DNA of 64,000 nt from Neocallimastix lanati (nom. inval.) (taxonomy: Eukaryota; Neocallimastigomycota; Neocallimastigomycetes; Neocallimastigales; Neocallimastigaceae), in the NCBI GenBank assembly GCA_016946835.1, contig JACVTC010000004.1, forward strand, positions 1,906,001 to 1,970,000, in the 5' to 3' direction. The notes under the pieces are model-generated. The model saw only the letters and a list, made by a program, of their open reading frames with translations, had not been told where the DNA came from and made no database searches. The position numbers and the translations under genes are program-made. Shown here piece by piece: positions 23,045-36,275 of this stretch. Each line of letters starts with the position of its first letter. Position 1 is the first letter of the stretch.

Positions 23045-23931
23045 AAAAGAATAAAAGAAATTAAAGGGAAAAAAGAAACGAAGTAGTTAAAAATGGATTT
23101 TAGAAGTAATGATTTTTGTTGGGAGTATAATCAAGCGATAAAGGAAAAGAACAATGAAAAAAGAGCAAAATATAAATATATATATATAATTTTTAAAAAG
23201 TCAAACCAAGAAAGAAAAAAAAAAAGAAATATATATATATATTAACCACAACATTATTGAATACAATGAATGAACTTTGGTTTTAGTGAAATCGATTGTA
23301 AATATATATATATATATTTATTTTTTTCTTTAAAAAAAAAAAGTAGAAAAATCAAACAAAATAGAAAAAAAAATAATTTATATTGTACTATAAAATTAAA
23401 AAAAAAAAAAAAGGAAAGATATAAATAAGAAAATATAATTAATAATAGCAACATTCTTAAAAAAAAAATACAAAAGATTTTAAATATATAATAAAAAAAA
23501 AAAAAAAAAAAAAGAAAGGAATGATTAAATAATAAACAAATAATCATATAAAAACTAATATATTTAATAAATAATCACAAAACAAATCAAAATAAATCAA
23601 AAAAAAAAAAAATATATATATATATATATATAGAATAAAATAAAAAGATTTAAGTCAATAAATTCAAAAATATTTAATCTTATAAGTATAGATAAACAAT
23701 AGAAATAATATGCATTTTTTATATATATACAATTAATCATAAAATTAGATATATAATTTAAATATTATAGAGGTTAGAAAATTATATATATATCTTAATA
23801 GATTTCTTTGTATTTCCTATTATTTAATTTATATTAATTTAATTTTTAAAAATTTGAAATAAAAGGAAGTATAAATATTTAAAGCTAATAATATAACGAT
23901 TATTATCTTTATTTTTTTTTTTATAAAGAAA

Positions 23932-24480
23932 TGATAAATTAAATTATAAATTAAAACAAAGTAAAAAGATAAATATAAATAAAATAAAATAAAATAAAAT
24001 AAAATAAAATAAAAAATAAAATAAAATAAAATAATAAAAAAAATAAATAATTAAATAATAATAAAAAAAAAAAATAAAAAAATAAAATAAAAAATAAAAA
24101 AAAAAAAAAAAAAAAAAAAATAAAAAAATAAAAAAATAAAAAAATAAAATAAAAAAATAAATAATTAATATTTTAAAATAAAATTACATAATAAAAATAA
24201 ATATATATATATTAAATCTATAAAATATATAATTTGAATAAAATATAAAAAGTACATTTTTATAAATCATATAATTATAATTTTTTATTTTTTTATATTT
24301 TATTAAAAGTAAATTAAAAAAAAAAAAAAAATAAATAAATAAAACTCAACATAGTAATAAAAAAAAAATGATAAATTAAATTATAAATTAAAACAAAGTA
24401 AAGTAAAAAGATAAATATAAATAAATAAAATAAAATAAAATAAAATAAAAAATAAAATAAAATAAAATAATAAAAAAAAA

Positions 24481-24511
<31 letters not shown>

Positions 24512-24782
24512 AAAAATAAAAATAAAAAAATAAAAAAATAAAATAAAAAAATAAAATAAAAAAATAAATAATTAATATTTTAAAATAAAATTACATAAAT
24601 AATAAAAATAAATATATATATATATTAAATCTATAAAATATATAATTTGAATAAAATATAAAAAGTACATTTTTATAAATCATATAATTATAATTTTTTA
24701 TTTTTTTATATTTCATTAAAAGTAAATTAAAAAAAAAAAAAAATAAATAAATAAATAAAACACAACATAGTAATAAAAAAAA
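23932..24782. repeat. About 430-bp direct tandem duplication
   Basis: Two successive copies begin ATGATAAATTAAATTATAAA (23932 and 24368). Both contain ATTTTAAAATAAAATTACAT and AAAAAGTACATTTTTATAAA, and both end with CAACATAGTAATAAAAAAAA. Differences are mainly in microsatellite length, so the duplication is fairly recent. Confidence 0.85.
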
Positions 24783-26626
24783 ATTTTTTTTTCAATGTAT
24801 AAATTTTAAAATTAGATATAAATGTGTATTAAATAAACACAAAAAATAAATATATTATTTTTATTAATTTTTTTATTTATTTATTTATTTTTGGTTTATT
24901 ATAAAAAATAATTAGAGAATATTTTTATATATTATTAATATTATTTTATTTTATTTTATTTTAATTTTTATTTAAAAAATGAACTATTTTAGTATAAAAA
25001 TTCCATAAGTTCTTATAAACTTTATTTATTAGTTTTATTTATTTATATACTTTATTTTTATATTGAGATTGAAATAATGGTATTAATAGTATTTTTTTTG
25101 GTCATATTAATTGTATTATAAATAGCAATTTGATAATATAGAGAATATGATTTTATAATTTTTTGAAATTTAATATAAAAATAAAACTATATTTATTTAA
25201 TCATATTATAAATTTAAAAAATAATTATTGAAAATACTCAATATATTTTACAATAACTTTTATTAAATCTTAAATTATTTAATATTATTTTATGTAATAT
25301 TAATATTAAATATTAAATCATGATGTTACTGTATATTAATGATTAATTTTACAATTTATCTTTAGTTATTTTTTCGTTTTGGTTTTCTTTTTACGAAAAA
25401 CATTAATTTAATACATTAAACAATTTTAACGTTATATAATATAATAAAAAAATTACTAATAAAATTATATTTTAATGTTAAGTTTTAATTCTAAAGATAG
25501 TTCTAATTATTTTTATTTTTATTTTTTTTTTTAATAAAAATATCAATTTTATTATTTTTTATGATATAAAAGAATTAAAGAAGTAAAAATTATAAAAAAG
25601 ATATAGAAAAAATTTACATAATTAATGCTGTTACATATCGGATAATAATATTTATTAAAGAAATAATAATTTCTTAATATTTTTTATATTCTTAAAATAT
25701 TTTTATATTTTAGAGATTTAATTTAAAATTTTGAAATTTTAAAAATATTGACAAATAGTTTATGCATTATTATTGGATATAAATAATTTATATGCAATTT
25801 AAAACAACAAATATATTATAAATTAAAGTTTTTTTGACAAACAAAATAAATGAATAGAATACATTATAATAGTTCATTATTTAGTAATATATTGTGTCAA
25901 TTTATTATTATATTATTACTATATATGAGTAATATAATATAATATATGAATAAATAGGGGTTTCCATCATGATCATTATTATTTAAAAATAATTAATTAA
26001 AAATTAATTATTAATTATTAATATTTAATAATATTTAATATTTGTTAATAAAATCTTATAAAAGTCATTAGAAAAATAATTATAAATATTTAATAATTAT
26101 ATAATAATGGGGTAAAAGTTATTTCCATTATTATATAATTAAATTACCATATTATTAACAATAAAAAAAAGTTAGTAATACTAGTAATAATACGAAACAG
26201 AAAAAAAAAACATTCGAAAATAAATAAAATATATAATTATATATTTTTTAATAAATTGAATTTATTAATATTGTTACATTTTACAAAAAAAAAAAAAAAT
26301 AATAAAAAATAAAAAAAAAATAAAAATTAAAGTTTATTAAAAAATTTTATCCAGTGTTTTTTTTTTTTCTTTCTTTTTATATATATAATTTTATCCAGTA
26401 AAATGTTTTTTTATTATTTTTTATTATAACATTTTTTATTTTTATTTTGATTTTTGATTTTTTTTTTAAAGCTTATAAAATTAATAGTATTTTTTTTTCT
26501 AACTTTCATATTTCTTGATAATGTAAATAGGTAATACTAATTATTTCCTTTTTTCTTTAATAAAATATAAAAATAATTTAAATAATTGAATAATTATGAT
26601 ATTGTTTATAATACTTTTAATATAAA

Positions 26627-26920
26627 TTGAAATTGAAAGTAATTGAAATTGAAAGTAAAAGTAATTGAAATTGAAATTGAAAGTGAAAGTAATTGAAATT
26701 GAAATTGAAAGTAATTGAAAGTGAAAGTGAAAGTAATTGAAATTGAAAGTGAAAGTAATTGAAATTGAAATTGAAATTAAAATTGAAATTGAAATAGGAA
26801 TTAAAATTGAAATTGAAATTGAAATTGAAATTGAAATAGGAATTGGAATTGAAATAGGAATTAAAATTGAAATTGAAATTGAAATTGAAATAGGAATTGG
26901 AATTAGAATTGGAATTAAAA
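26627..26920 (+). repeat. GAAATT/GAAAGT hexamer-type array
   Basis: About 290 bases of TTGAAA-type hexamers interspersed with GAAAGTAA, changing to GGAATTGAAATAGG variants at the right end. An apparent 73-codon frame only translates the repeat (IEIEIEI). Confidence 0.9.
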
Positions 26921-27314
26921 AAATAAAATATAATAAAATAATAATAAAGATAATATAATTAAATATTATTTTACAATAAAATTGATATTATAATCGAAAT
27001 AAATGAATATATATATTTTTTAAATAATAAATATAATAATAATTTATTAATCATTATTATTATTTTTTTTTATTCCTTTAAATTAATTAACATAGTTAAA
27101 TTTATTTTTGGTTTATATAATAATAGCAATAAAGTACAGAAAATTATCATTTTGTACAAATACAATAAAAATATATCGAAAAAAAATAATTTATTAATTC
27201 GATAAATTATATTATCAATTTAAATAATAATTAATTTAATTATTTAATAGAAAAAAAAAAAATATTTGAAATTTATAAAAATTTTTAAAATTTACATAAA
27301 TTAGAATAATAAAA

Positions 27315-27549
27315 ATGTTAATGCAAAAATCAGAGAAATATTCCATTATAAAGCAATTACCCCCAGAAGTATGGAAAATAATTTTTAGCGATTTTTCAAC
27401 AAAAGAATTATGGAAAACTTGTTCAACAAGTCGTTATTGGAGTTATTTAATCATTAATACATTAGTTTCAAGATTAAAAAAGAAGCCAATGGATATTTGC
27501 AAGTAATTATTTATATAAATAATTTTATTATACAATATTATCAAAAAAT

Positions 27550-27592
<43 letters not shown>

Positions 27593-28988
27593 AATAAACC
27601 AATAATGATTTAAAATAATTTTCAATAAATATAAATAGATTTTATGGTGATTTCTTACAACCTTCTAAAGAGCCATATATTACATGGTAAGTTTTATGCT
27701 CTATATATGAATCCCCTTAAATTTATACATACTTTTTTATATTTGTTTTATTTATTATTTTTGTTCAATATATTTATTTATTGGATATTATATATATTAA
27801 ATTATAATATCAATATCAAACTTTTAAATATTATTTGATAGCATTCCATTTAATAGTAGTTATATGAATTTTTCATATGATGATTATTTGATTCATATTA
27901 AACAACCTCAACCTATTATTTTAGGAAAATGGGTATCAAGGTCAGTAGGTTTTGTTCCTTGGTGTCAGCAAGAATCCAATAAAAAAAATACAAATGATTT
28001 AAATCATTACAATAATAAAAATAATCTAAAATATTACGCCGAAAAACCACCAACAATTTATTGTTGGTTCTGTTCTCCGTATAATGTTGATAAAGAAATA
28101 GCAGAATCGGGTAATATTAGTTCAATGTATGATTTACCTAAAGCGGAAAATTGCTTGTTAAGTAATATCAATTATTATTATCCTTCAATCGATAGAAATT
28201 ATTTCTATTCTTCATATTCAAGATCCAATTATTATTATAATACAAATAATGATAATAATGATAGTTATAATAGTTCTAGTACTTATTTAATTCCTTCATA
28301 TAATCACAGTAGCAGTGGAAGATACCAAAATAATTTTTACAATCAAAATAATAATGATGATGATGGTCATAATAATCGTTATTATTCATCTGATTTAAAT
28401 AAGTCATCTCAATCATATCAATATCAATACTATCAAGAATATCAAGAACAAAATATTAATAACGAAGAGGTAAAGTATAAAAATTTTAAGAGTAATGACA
28501 ATAAAAATGTAGATATTTATGAAATTTCAATTGGTAAAGGAATGGCAAGATTAAAGTATGAGTTAGTTAATGTTGAAGAAAACCCTTTGAATAAGTTATC
28601 ATCCTCTCCTACGGATTCTTATCATTTATCATCCTTCTGTAATAAGGATAAGGCTATAAATATTAATAATAAGAATAATAACTATCATAATGGAATCAAT
28701 AATAGTAATTTTAAATCTTCTTCTCCTAAAAATAGTAGTAAATGTGTTGAAGGTAATTGCCAAATGTCAATTAATGATTTTGTAGGTAATATTAATTATA
28801 ACTATAATGTTGCATCACCAAAAAACCCACAAGGAAATTATAGTAATCTTATTATGGATTATTATAATCCAAATCTTCTGACTTATTCTAATATGAATTA
28901 TGATAAGAATAATTATAAAAAATCAGACACGATTATAGAAGTAAAAATCATTGAATTAGTTATTCATCCTTCAGCTATTTTTTCTTAA
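27315..28988 (+). CDS. F-box protein, 3 exons
   Basis: Exons 27315-27502, 27639-27686 and 27842-28988 join in phase to give 460 residues. The N-terminal F-box (about 13-50) reads KQLPPEVWKIIFSDFSTKEL, then WKTCSTSRYWSYLI, matching the LP-x-E-x-W/L...L-x-x-x-S/C-x-W pattern. It should bind Skp1 and recruit a substrate to an SCF ubiquitin ligase. After it come SYDDYLIHIKQPQPIILGKW and WVSRSVGFVPWCQQ, a conserved-looking segment that may start the substrate-binding part. The rest is rich in Asn, Tyr and Ser with a short ordered-looking piece (GMARLKYELVNVEENPL) near 230. The last 15 residues (EVKIIELVIHPSAIF) look ordered, so the low-complexity middle may be an insertion within a folded domain. 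The substrate is unknown. The first intron contains a T tract of about 40. Confidence 0.85.
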
Positions 28989-29904
28989 ATACAAGAAAAA
29001 TATTTTTATACAATTTATATATACATAAATGAATCAACAATATATATATTGAAGTAATTATCATTGTTTGTTGGTTAATTATACTCTATATAAATATAAT
29101 ATTAGTAATAAAAGTGATAAAAATACTATCTTATAATTAAAAGCGAAAACAAAATTAAAATAAAAATTAAATAAATAAATAATAATTAAAAAAAAAATAA
29201 ATAAATAAATAAATAAAATAAAATAAAATAAAAAAATAAAATCAAGCAAAATAATGATAATATTAAATGAATATTAATTATTTAATCTTTTTACAAAAAT
29301 AATTTTATGGATTTTTGAATTTTTTAAAACCTTTTATATATATTAATTTATATTTCAATAGATTACAAATAATATTAAATTATATATCTAATATATTTAA
29401 TATGAAAAAAAATGTATAACAACAGTTTTGGAAATTTAATAAAAAAGGAAAAATATAATAAACTAATAAAATTAAAAAAATAATATTAATAATATTAATA
29501 ATATGTATAAAAGGTGTAAAGTATTAATTATTAATGATATTTTATTAATTACTTTATTTTTATGATAACATGATAAACAATGTATATAAAAAATAAAATA
29601 AAATAAAAAAATAAAAAAAAAAAAAAAAAAAAAATATTTATATATAAAAAAGAATGAAAATAATAAAATTATTATTATAATTATTATAATATTGTTATTA
29701 TTATTATATAATATCTTCTAGTAAAATTAATATATATGTATGCTATATAAATCTTTTCTGCTATCATTATTAATGAATTAAAATAATTAATATAAATTTA
29801 TTTTTATTTTATTTTACTTTATTTTATTAATATTCTATAATATTTTTTAAAAAAATTTATTATTATTATTATTTTTAAAATTTATACAATTTTTATAATA
29901 TGTA
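28989..29904. other. AT-rich convergent intergenic spacer
   Basis: Lies between the 3' ends of the F-box gene (plus) and the LRR gene (minus). Contains AAAT/AAAAT microsatellites (29193-29240, 29590-29632). No gene seen. Confidence 0.6.
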
Positions 29905-30717
29905 TTAACTATTTTGTGATTCATTCTCTTCATTATCATTTTTGTTATTATTTTCATCATTTTTTTCATTTTTATCATCATCTTCTTCCTCATCATCGCT
30001 TTCGCTTTCAGATTCATCACTGTATATCATATGTATAAAAATACATATTAGAAAAAAAATTTTTTATTATATATATATTTATATATATTTATATATTTAT
30101 TTATTTATTTAAATATAAAGTAAAAGTAAAGTTTAATTAATGAAAAGAAAAATATTCATCATTTATTACCTTTCAACATTGACAATATCTTCACCATTTA
30201 TTTCTATTAATTCAGGTAAACTTTCAATGCACATTTCTTTATATTTTGGCTGTAATTCAATTAAAGGATTGTCCATTAAAAATAGATATTGAATAGATTT
30301 TGGTAATACTTCACCTAATAATAATAAAAATAATAAGAAAAAAAAAATATTATTTAAAAAAATTTTTTTAAAATTATAATTTTAAAATAAAAACTTTTTT
30401 AATTATTATTATTTATTTAATTATATATTGATATTATAATATATATTTACTTGGGTTAATAAAGTCAATATTATTTTGCGATAAATCTAATAATAATAAT
30501 TGATTTAATCCTGAAATTGCACCTTTATCAATTGATTTAATTCTATTATTTGTTAATGATAGGAATCTTAATTTTTTCAAATGATTTATATTCTCAATTT
30601 TTTCGATCAAGTTCTATTATTAATTTATTAATTAGTTTTTTATATTTTATATATAATAATTTATTATTATTATATAATTATGTAATTAATTTATTTTTTA
30701 AAGAATAAAAATAATAA

Positions 30718-30752
<35 letters not shown>

Positions 30753-31027
30753 GTAAATAATTAAATAGATAAATAAGTAAATAATATATAAAATAATTTT
30801 TATATTAATAAATTAATATATAATATTCAATAATAAATTATATATTCATTATTTTCATTAAATATATATAATTTACATCATTAAGATAAAGGCTTTTTAT
30901 GGTAACAAATTCTGATAAATTAGATATATGTCTTATTTTTTCACCACTTAATCTTAAATATGAAACTTGTTCTAACATCGTATGTCTTTTCATTTTATTA
31001 ATTTTATATTCAACCATTTTTATATTT

Positions 31028-31059
<32 letters not shown>

Positions 31060-32233
31060 TAATAGTTTGTATTAATAAAAATGTTTATATATATATATAT
31101 ATATATAACAATTATAATAGAATCATAATATTTTTTGTAGTATTTATAATATATACAATTGTTCATTATCGAATAATTCCCAATTCAATATATTTCTTCT
31201 ACATATCATACTAAATGTAATACATCCTTCTTTTTCTTTTTCTTTCTCTCTTGAATCTTTGTATTAGAAAATGATATAAAAAAAATTATAAATAAAATCA
31301 ATAAAATTTATTATAATATAAATCATTAATAGATTTTGTCTATACAACATTATTATTAATATTTAATATTTTATAATTTATAAATTTATTTAATCATCTA
31401 AATATTATCAAAAATAAAACACATATATATATTTATATATATATACTTGTTTTTCTTCTATTATTCTTTTTATTACTCTCCACTATTTTATTGAAGTTTA
31501 GTTCATTGTCTAAGAAATCTTCTGAATCTTCTGAATCATGTCTATTATGTTTTGAAACTGTTTTTTTTTTCATATCATTAGATTTATTATTAGTTGCATT
31601 ATTTTTGTCACCATTGTTATTAGTTAATAAATTATTGTTACTATTATTAGTCATTGAATGGTTGCTAGTATTATTATTATTACTAGTATTATTATTAATA
31701 AGATTACTACTACTATTATGTTGACTAAAAGTTCCATTATTTAAACCCTGTTTTTCTTTTCCAATTTTATTATTATTTCCAGTTTCATTATTACCTTTTC
31801 TCGATTTTTTACTATTCATTCGATTTTCATGGGATAATTTTTTATCATGATTAGTTAAATTCTTTGTAGAATATTCTTGTGAAGCTGCTGAACTCTTACT
31901 ATTTGAATTTGAATTTTCATTATGATTAGAAAAATTAGAGGAACTATTACTTTTCTTTTGATATATATGTTTACTTCCTTCTTTTGATAATTTTGAAGTG
32001 GTAGTAATATTATCATCTATTAAATTCAATGAAGATTTTACAGAATCACGAGAATTAATGATACTTTTTTTCTTATCATTTTTTTCATTATTTTTCCCTC
32101 TACTTTCAGAATGATTTTCTGAATTTCTATTATTAATAATTGAAACAAAATTACTATTACCGATGGGTGGGAAAAGTGTCTTTTTTTTTTTCTTTTGATC
32201 TTTTGAATGATCTGAAGCATTTAATGAGAGCAT
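29905..32233 (-). CDS. Leucine-rich-repeat protein resembling flagellar LRRC46, 6 exons
   Basis: Minus-strand exons are 31447-32233, 31157-31256, 30877-30985, 30451-30613, 30170-30314 and 29905-30019. All phases match and give 472 residues. The first 262 residues are Ser/Asn/Lys-rich and disordered. A short conserved lead (ITFSMICRRNILNW) precedes LRR units: YLRLSGEKIRHISNL, SLYLNDNLIEKIENI, FLSLTNNRIKSI, LLLLDLSQNNIDFI and QYLFLMDNPLIEL, then an LRR-cap-like ESLPELIEINGE. The tail is acidic (SDESESESDDEEEDDD). The order HTM-LEQ, SLYL, IEKIENI, LRFLSL, LDLSQN recalls LRRC46, an axoneme-associated family, which would suit a fungus with flagellated zoospores. A shorter alternative starts at an ATG at 31017 (187 residues) and would leave the N-terminal part as a separate gene. 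I prefer the long model because both junctions are in phase. Confidence 0.7.
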
Positions 32234-33609
32234 TTTTATTAGTATATTTATTGACTATTGTTACAATACTAGAATATTATATAAAAAAAAAAAAAAAAAA
32301 AGAAAAAAGAAAAAAGAAAAAAGAAAAGAATAATAAAATAAAACAATAATATATGTTTTTTTTTATTTTTTTTTTTTTTTATTTTTTTTTTTTTTTATTT
32401 TTTATTATAATTATCTATTGTTATAATTATAATATATATATATTAATATTTAATTATTGAAAATTTGTGTTATTTAATAAATAATTAAATAATTAAATAT
32501 AATATCTTTATATAAAATATATATATATATTACTTTTTTTTTTTTTTTTTTTAAATATAAATTTATTTCAGTTCTTCCAATGGGTATATACAAATAAATA
32601 AAATATTTATATATCAATAAATATTTTTATATATAATTAAATATAAAAATTTTTTTAAAAAAAATTACTATTAACATTATATATAATATATAAAAATTAA
32701 TGATCCCTTTTTTCTTATTATTTTATTTTTTTTTACTTTTTTTGAAAAAAAAAATTAAACAATAAAATAAAAAGAGAAAAGAAAATCAAAACAAAATAAT
32801 TAAAACATAGTATTTGTTATTATAATCTAAAAAATTATAATTCATTTTCATAATAAAAATACTAAACTTTAAAAAATATTAATTATTATTGAAAAAATAT
32901 TTTTAATATTATTTTTTAAAAAATGTTTTTTTCATTTTATTTTTTTTAAAATTTACTTTAAAAAAAAATTTTTTTTTTCAAATTACGAATAATAACTTTT
33001 TTTTTAATATATTAAAAGAAATTTATAAATTATATATATATTAAATTTTCAAAATATTAAATCCAAATGAATTTTGGTTTTATTTTATTTAATAAATCGA
33101 TTAAAGAAATTTAAATATTTTTATACATAAATATATAAATATAACTATGATATTGTAAAGATTTATATATGGAATAAAAATTATGTATAACTAAATACAA
33201 TTAAATATAAGATAGAAAGTAAAAAGAAAGTATTTAATTTCATTTATATACTTAGATAAGAAATATTGTTTAAATATTACTTTTAAGTTTTTAATATTAT
33301 TTAAAATTCACTATTAATTTAATGATATAAAAAAATGTTAATTTATTTGTTAATGAATAAATAATTATAAATATATATATATATTTTTTTAAAAAAAAAA
33401 AAAATTAAATATGATGATTGGTTAAAATTCTTAAAAATTTTTTTCAAATTTTTAAAATAATAATAATTAATTTTCAGAAGTAGTAAAAAAGAATTATTTA
33501 TTATAAATAAAATATTTTTTATTAAACACTTAATTTGATAGTTGAATTCGAATTTTATTTGTAGGGTAGAAAATATAAAATTATTTTTTAAGTATAATAT
33601 TAATTTAAA
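32234..33609. promoter_or_regulatory. Divergent promoter spacer, LRR gene / LLPH gene
   Basis: 1.4 kb of A/T sequence between outward-facing starts, with T/A tracts near 32350-32400 and 32531-32552. No specific sites could be recognised. Confidence 0.35.
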
Positions 33610-34289
33610 ATGGCTAAATCATTACGTTCCAAAGCTAAAAGAAGATTCAGAACTATTAGAAGAAAAGAAATATATCAACCAATCGAAAATAAAAAATTAG
33701 AAGATATAACAAAGAAAATGCATGAAATTTCCAAACAAAGATTAGAAATTAAAGAAAAGGAACTTGAAAAACAAGAAGAAATAGGTATAAACTATCAATG
33801 AAATTTATAAAAAATAATTTTTTTTAATTTTTTTCTAATTAGAAGTATATCATGTTATATATATCAATAGTACCATTGTCATAATTTTCATATATTATAT
33901 TATTGAATTAATTACCTATTTTTTTTTTAAAAAAAAATAATTATTCAAAAATATTAAAAATGAAATTAATAATTAAATAAATAATTAGAAATCATTATTT
34001 ATATTTTTTTTATTATTAATTTTTGTTACTATATATTAATATATTAAATTAAATTTATAAATTAGCTAAAGAAAAAACCGAATCTGTTATGCAAGTTGAT
34101 GATGGTGCTCCAGCCGAAACATCTGAAAATGCTGAAGGTGAAACTAAAACAAATAAGTACATGTTCTTATCTAGAAGAAAGGCTAGAGCAGCTAGAATAA
34201 AGGCAAAAAAGAAGGCCGATAAACACAAGAATTTACAAAAGAAAAGATTAAGAATAAAAGAAGCTAAAATGGCTCAAATGCAATCCTAA
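33610..34289 (+). CDS. LLPH: LLPH/DUF2423-family ribosome-biogenesis protein, 2 exons
   Basis: Exons 33610-33784 and 34066-34289 join in phase (G|CT) to give 132 residues. The N-terminus MAKSLRSKAKRRFRTIRR is the signature of the DUF2423/LLP-homolog family, small basic nucleolar proteins associated with 60S ribosome assembly. A charged helix follows (about 25-58, EISKQRLEIKEKELEKQ), then a short acidic linker (VDDGAPAETSENAEGE) and a basic C-terminal helix (FLSRRKARAARIKAKKKADK). Length and layout match the family. Start context is AAAATGGC. No anomalies. Confidence is high for the family; the biological role comes from family knowledge. Confidence 0.9.
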
Positions 34290-34914
34290 AATTTTAATTT
34301 TCTTTCTTTTTTTTTTAAAAAAAAGTACTTATTATTATTATTATTTTTTTTCATTTAGAATCTTATTTCACTAATTAATATAATATACATTACAGTTATT
34401 ATTTAAAAATTATTCTAAAAAATATTATATGTCTATCTTTAATAATTATTCTTTATAGTAGTGTATATATTAATCTATTATTATTTTAATAGAATTTAAA
34501 TCCTATAATATGTATTTCTATTACTTAATTTTATTATTTTTTTATTATAAATATTGATAAAATAAAATATAACAATAAAATATAAAAAAAAAAATAAAAA
34601 AAAAAGTTAATATTATATCAAAAACCCATTTGATTATTATAAAATAGAATAAAGTAAAAATATGAACAAAAAAAAATAAAAAATAAAAATAAAAATATTA
34701 TAAATATAATTAAATATGTTAAGAGTCAGGAATTTATGGTTTATAATTATGTCAACTTTTTAATATATTTTTTGATTAAGAGTTACTTATTCTAAATTAA
34801 ATGCTTATATATTAATATATTGTGGCTTATACATTATTCATATTTACAATATGTTTCAATACATTTGAAGCTTTTTTTCATACATTTCACTTATTCTAAC
34901 AAAATATATTCATA
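34290..34914. other. AT-rich spacer
   Basis: 3' UTR region of LLPH followed by AT-rich sequence and the left edge of the LINE relic. Nothing else recognisable. Confidence 0.55.
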
Positions 34915-35930
34915 GGTTAATAAATATAAATTCGATGCTCATGTTGTCAGAGCCACCAAAATGATTGAAGAAGACTGTCCAGAAAGGTGTCCTTATTGTT
35001 ATAGAAAAAATATTAATCCTCGATTGGAACATTTGTTCTCTAAATGTTATTTTTTTCGTGTATTTCGAATGAAATATTTTAAGGATTGGTATTCTTTATG
35101 AAAAATTTTATATAATTTCTAAATATTGTCCAATATCAAATAGTAATGTAAACACTGCTATCACAGATATGAATAATATAGAATTAAGTTCTGATTCTGA
35201 TAGTAGTAACGAAATATATAATATTAATTATAATAGCAATAGAAATAATATTGTTAATAATAGTAGTTTTGATAGTGAAAATAATAATATCGTTACTACT
35301 AAAGTAGTGATTAGTTCAATTGGTGAAGATCTTGTTAATTTTAGTAATTTTCTGAATAATGAGTATGTAAATATATATGTGACATTGTACCGATTATATA
35401 ACTTCTTTCTTGGTGGAAAAGATACAGACATTATTGATTTAAATTATAAAAAGGAGTGGGATATTTTGTTTAAGAACCAAATCATTTCTGGTGATTATTC
35501 AAAAACACCATTCTGGTGCGATTTGTGGCTCTCTTAACAGAAATTATGCCTCGGGCTAGTACTCGGCAAGGGTTACTATTCCGAAAATATAAACGCAAAC
35601 TAACTAGGAGCGTCAACGCTGAAAAATGAAGTAAGACAGACTTGCAAGGTCAATGTCTCTGAAGGAGAAGACCATAATTTCTTTCGAATAGTCAATTCAA
35701 ACCCTAATCCATAAGGAGGTGAGGTTCGTTGCCTATGAACTTTTTTCTGAATTTATTTATACACTTATTTTTGATTATTACTTTTTATTTCACGTTACTA
35801 TTTCAAATATTATTATGTTCAAATTGGACAAATAATATTTATTTATTTTATTAATTCTATATTTTTTTATTTTTTATTAAAATTAAAAGTATTCATGTAT
35901 TTTTTATAAAAGAATGAATAAAAATAAAGA
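34915..35930 (+). pseudogene. Non-LTR retrotransposon 3' part (family A, copy 2)
   Basis: Reads RATKMIEEDCPERCPYCYRK, then NINPRLEHLFSKCYFF: the CPYC...H...C zinc-knuckle-like motif found after LINE reverse transcriptases. A stop follows at about 35098-35100. A second frame (35169-35537) then gives an Asn/Ser-rich stretch followed by LYRLYNFFLGG and WDILFKNQI, comparable with the C-terminus of family B at 15.8 kb. Next come the hairpin AGCG-TCAA-CGCT (35609-35620) and the 3' UTR-like repeat shared with 14095-14345. The copy is 5' truncated, lacking the endonuclease and RT core, and has at least one stop, so it is inactive. Confidence 0.75.
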
Positions 35931-36239
35931 TTAAAGTTCGCAATGATTGAGGCTATAAGATTTAAGAAAAAAAAAAGCTAAGGTTAATAAATTTATTAGT
36001 GGATGTATATATATATTTCTAAAAGTTTTTATGTTAACCAAAATATTATTATATATATTATAAAACGAAATATTTTTATGTTCATATGTTCATATATGTA
36101 TATTTAAATATTATTAATTTTTATGTTTCGAATATTAATTAAATGAATATTATCTATATTAGTATTGAAGAAATAAAGAAATATAATAATAATAGTATTA
36201 AAGGAAAAATAAATAAATAAATAAATAAATAAAAGAATA

Positions 36240-36275
<36 letters not shown>

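Larger units (their letters stand above)
22417..27314. other. AT-rich intergenic desert
   Basis: About 4.9 kb without a recognisable gene. It holds TA dinucleotide runs (22502-22532, 22687-22713), an A tract of about 33 (23009-23042), a 430-bp tandem duplication and a hexamer array (both listed). A short frame at 23093 (Met, then DFRSNDFCWEYNQAIKEKN) has less biased composition than its surroundings and could be a stray first exon, but no continuation was found. Confidence 0.5.

Noticed and set aside
23093-23190. Short frame starting MDFRSNDFCWEYNQAIKEKN
   Set aside because: Possible exon, but it runs into a TA repeat with no convincing donor or continuation; not enough to call a gene.
26737-26958. 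73-codon Ile/Glu repeat frame
   Set aside because: Translation of a hexamer microsatellite; no start context or neighbouring exons.
31433-32233. Stand-alone 266-residue low-complexity gene on the minus strand
   Set aside because: A donor at 31446 joins in phase to 31256 and then to the LRR exons; ending in SIYI at a TA run looks like intron read-through.
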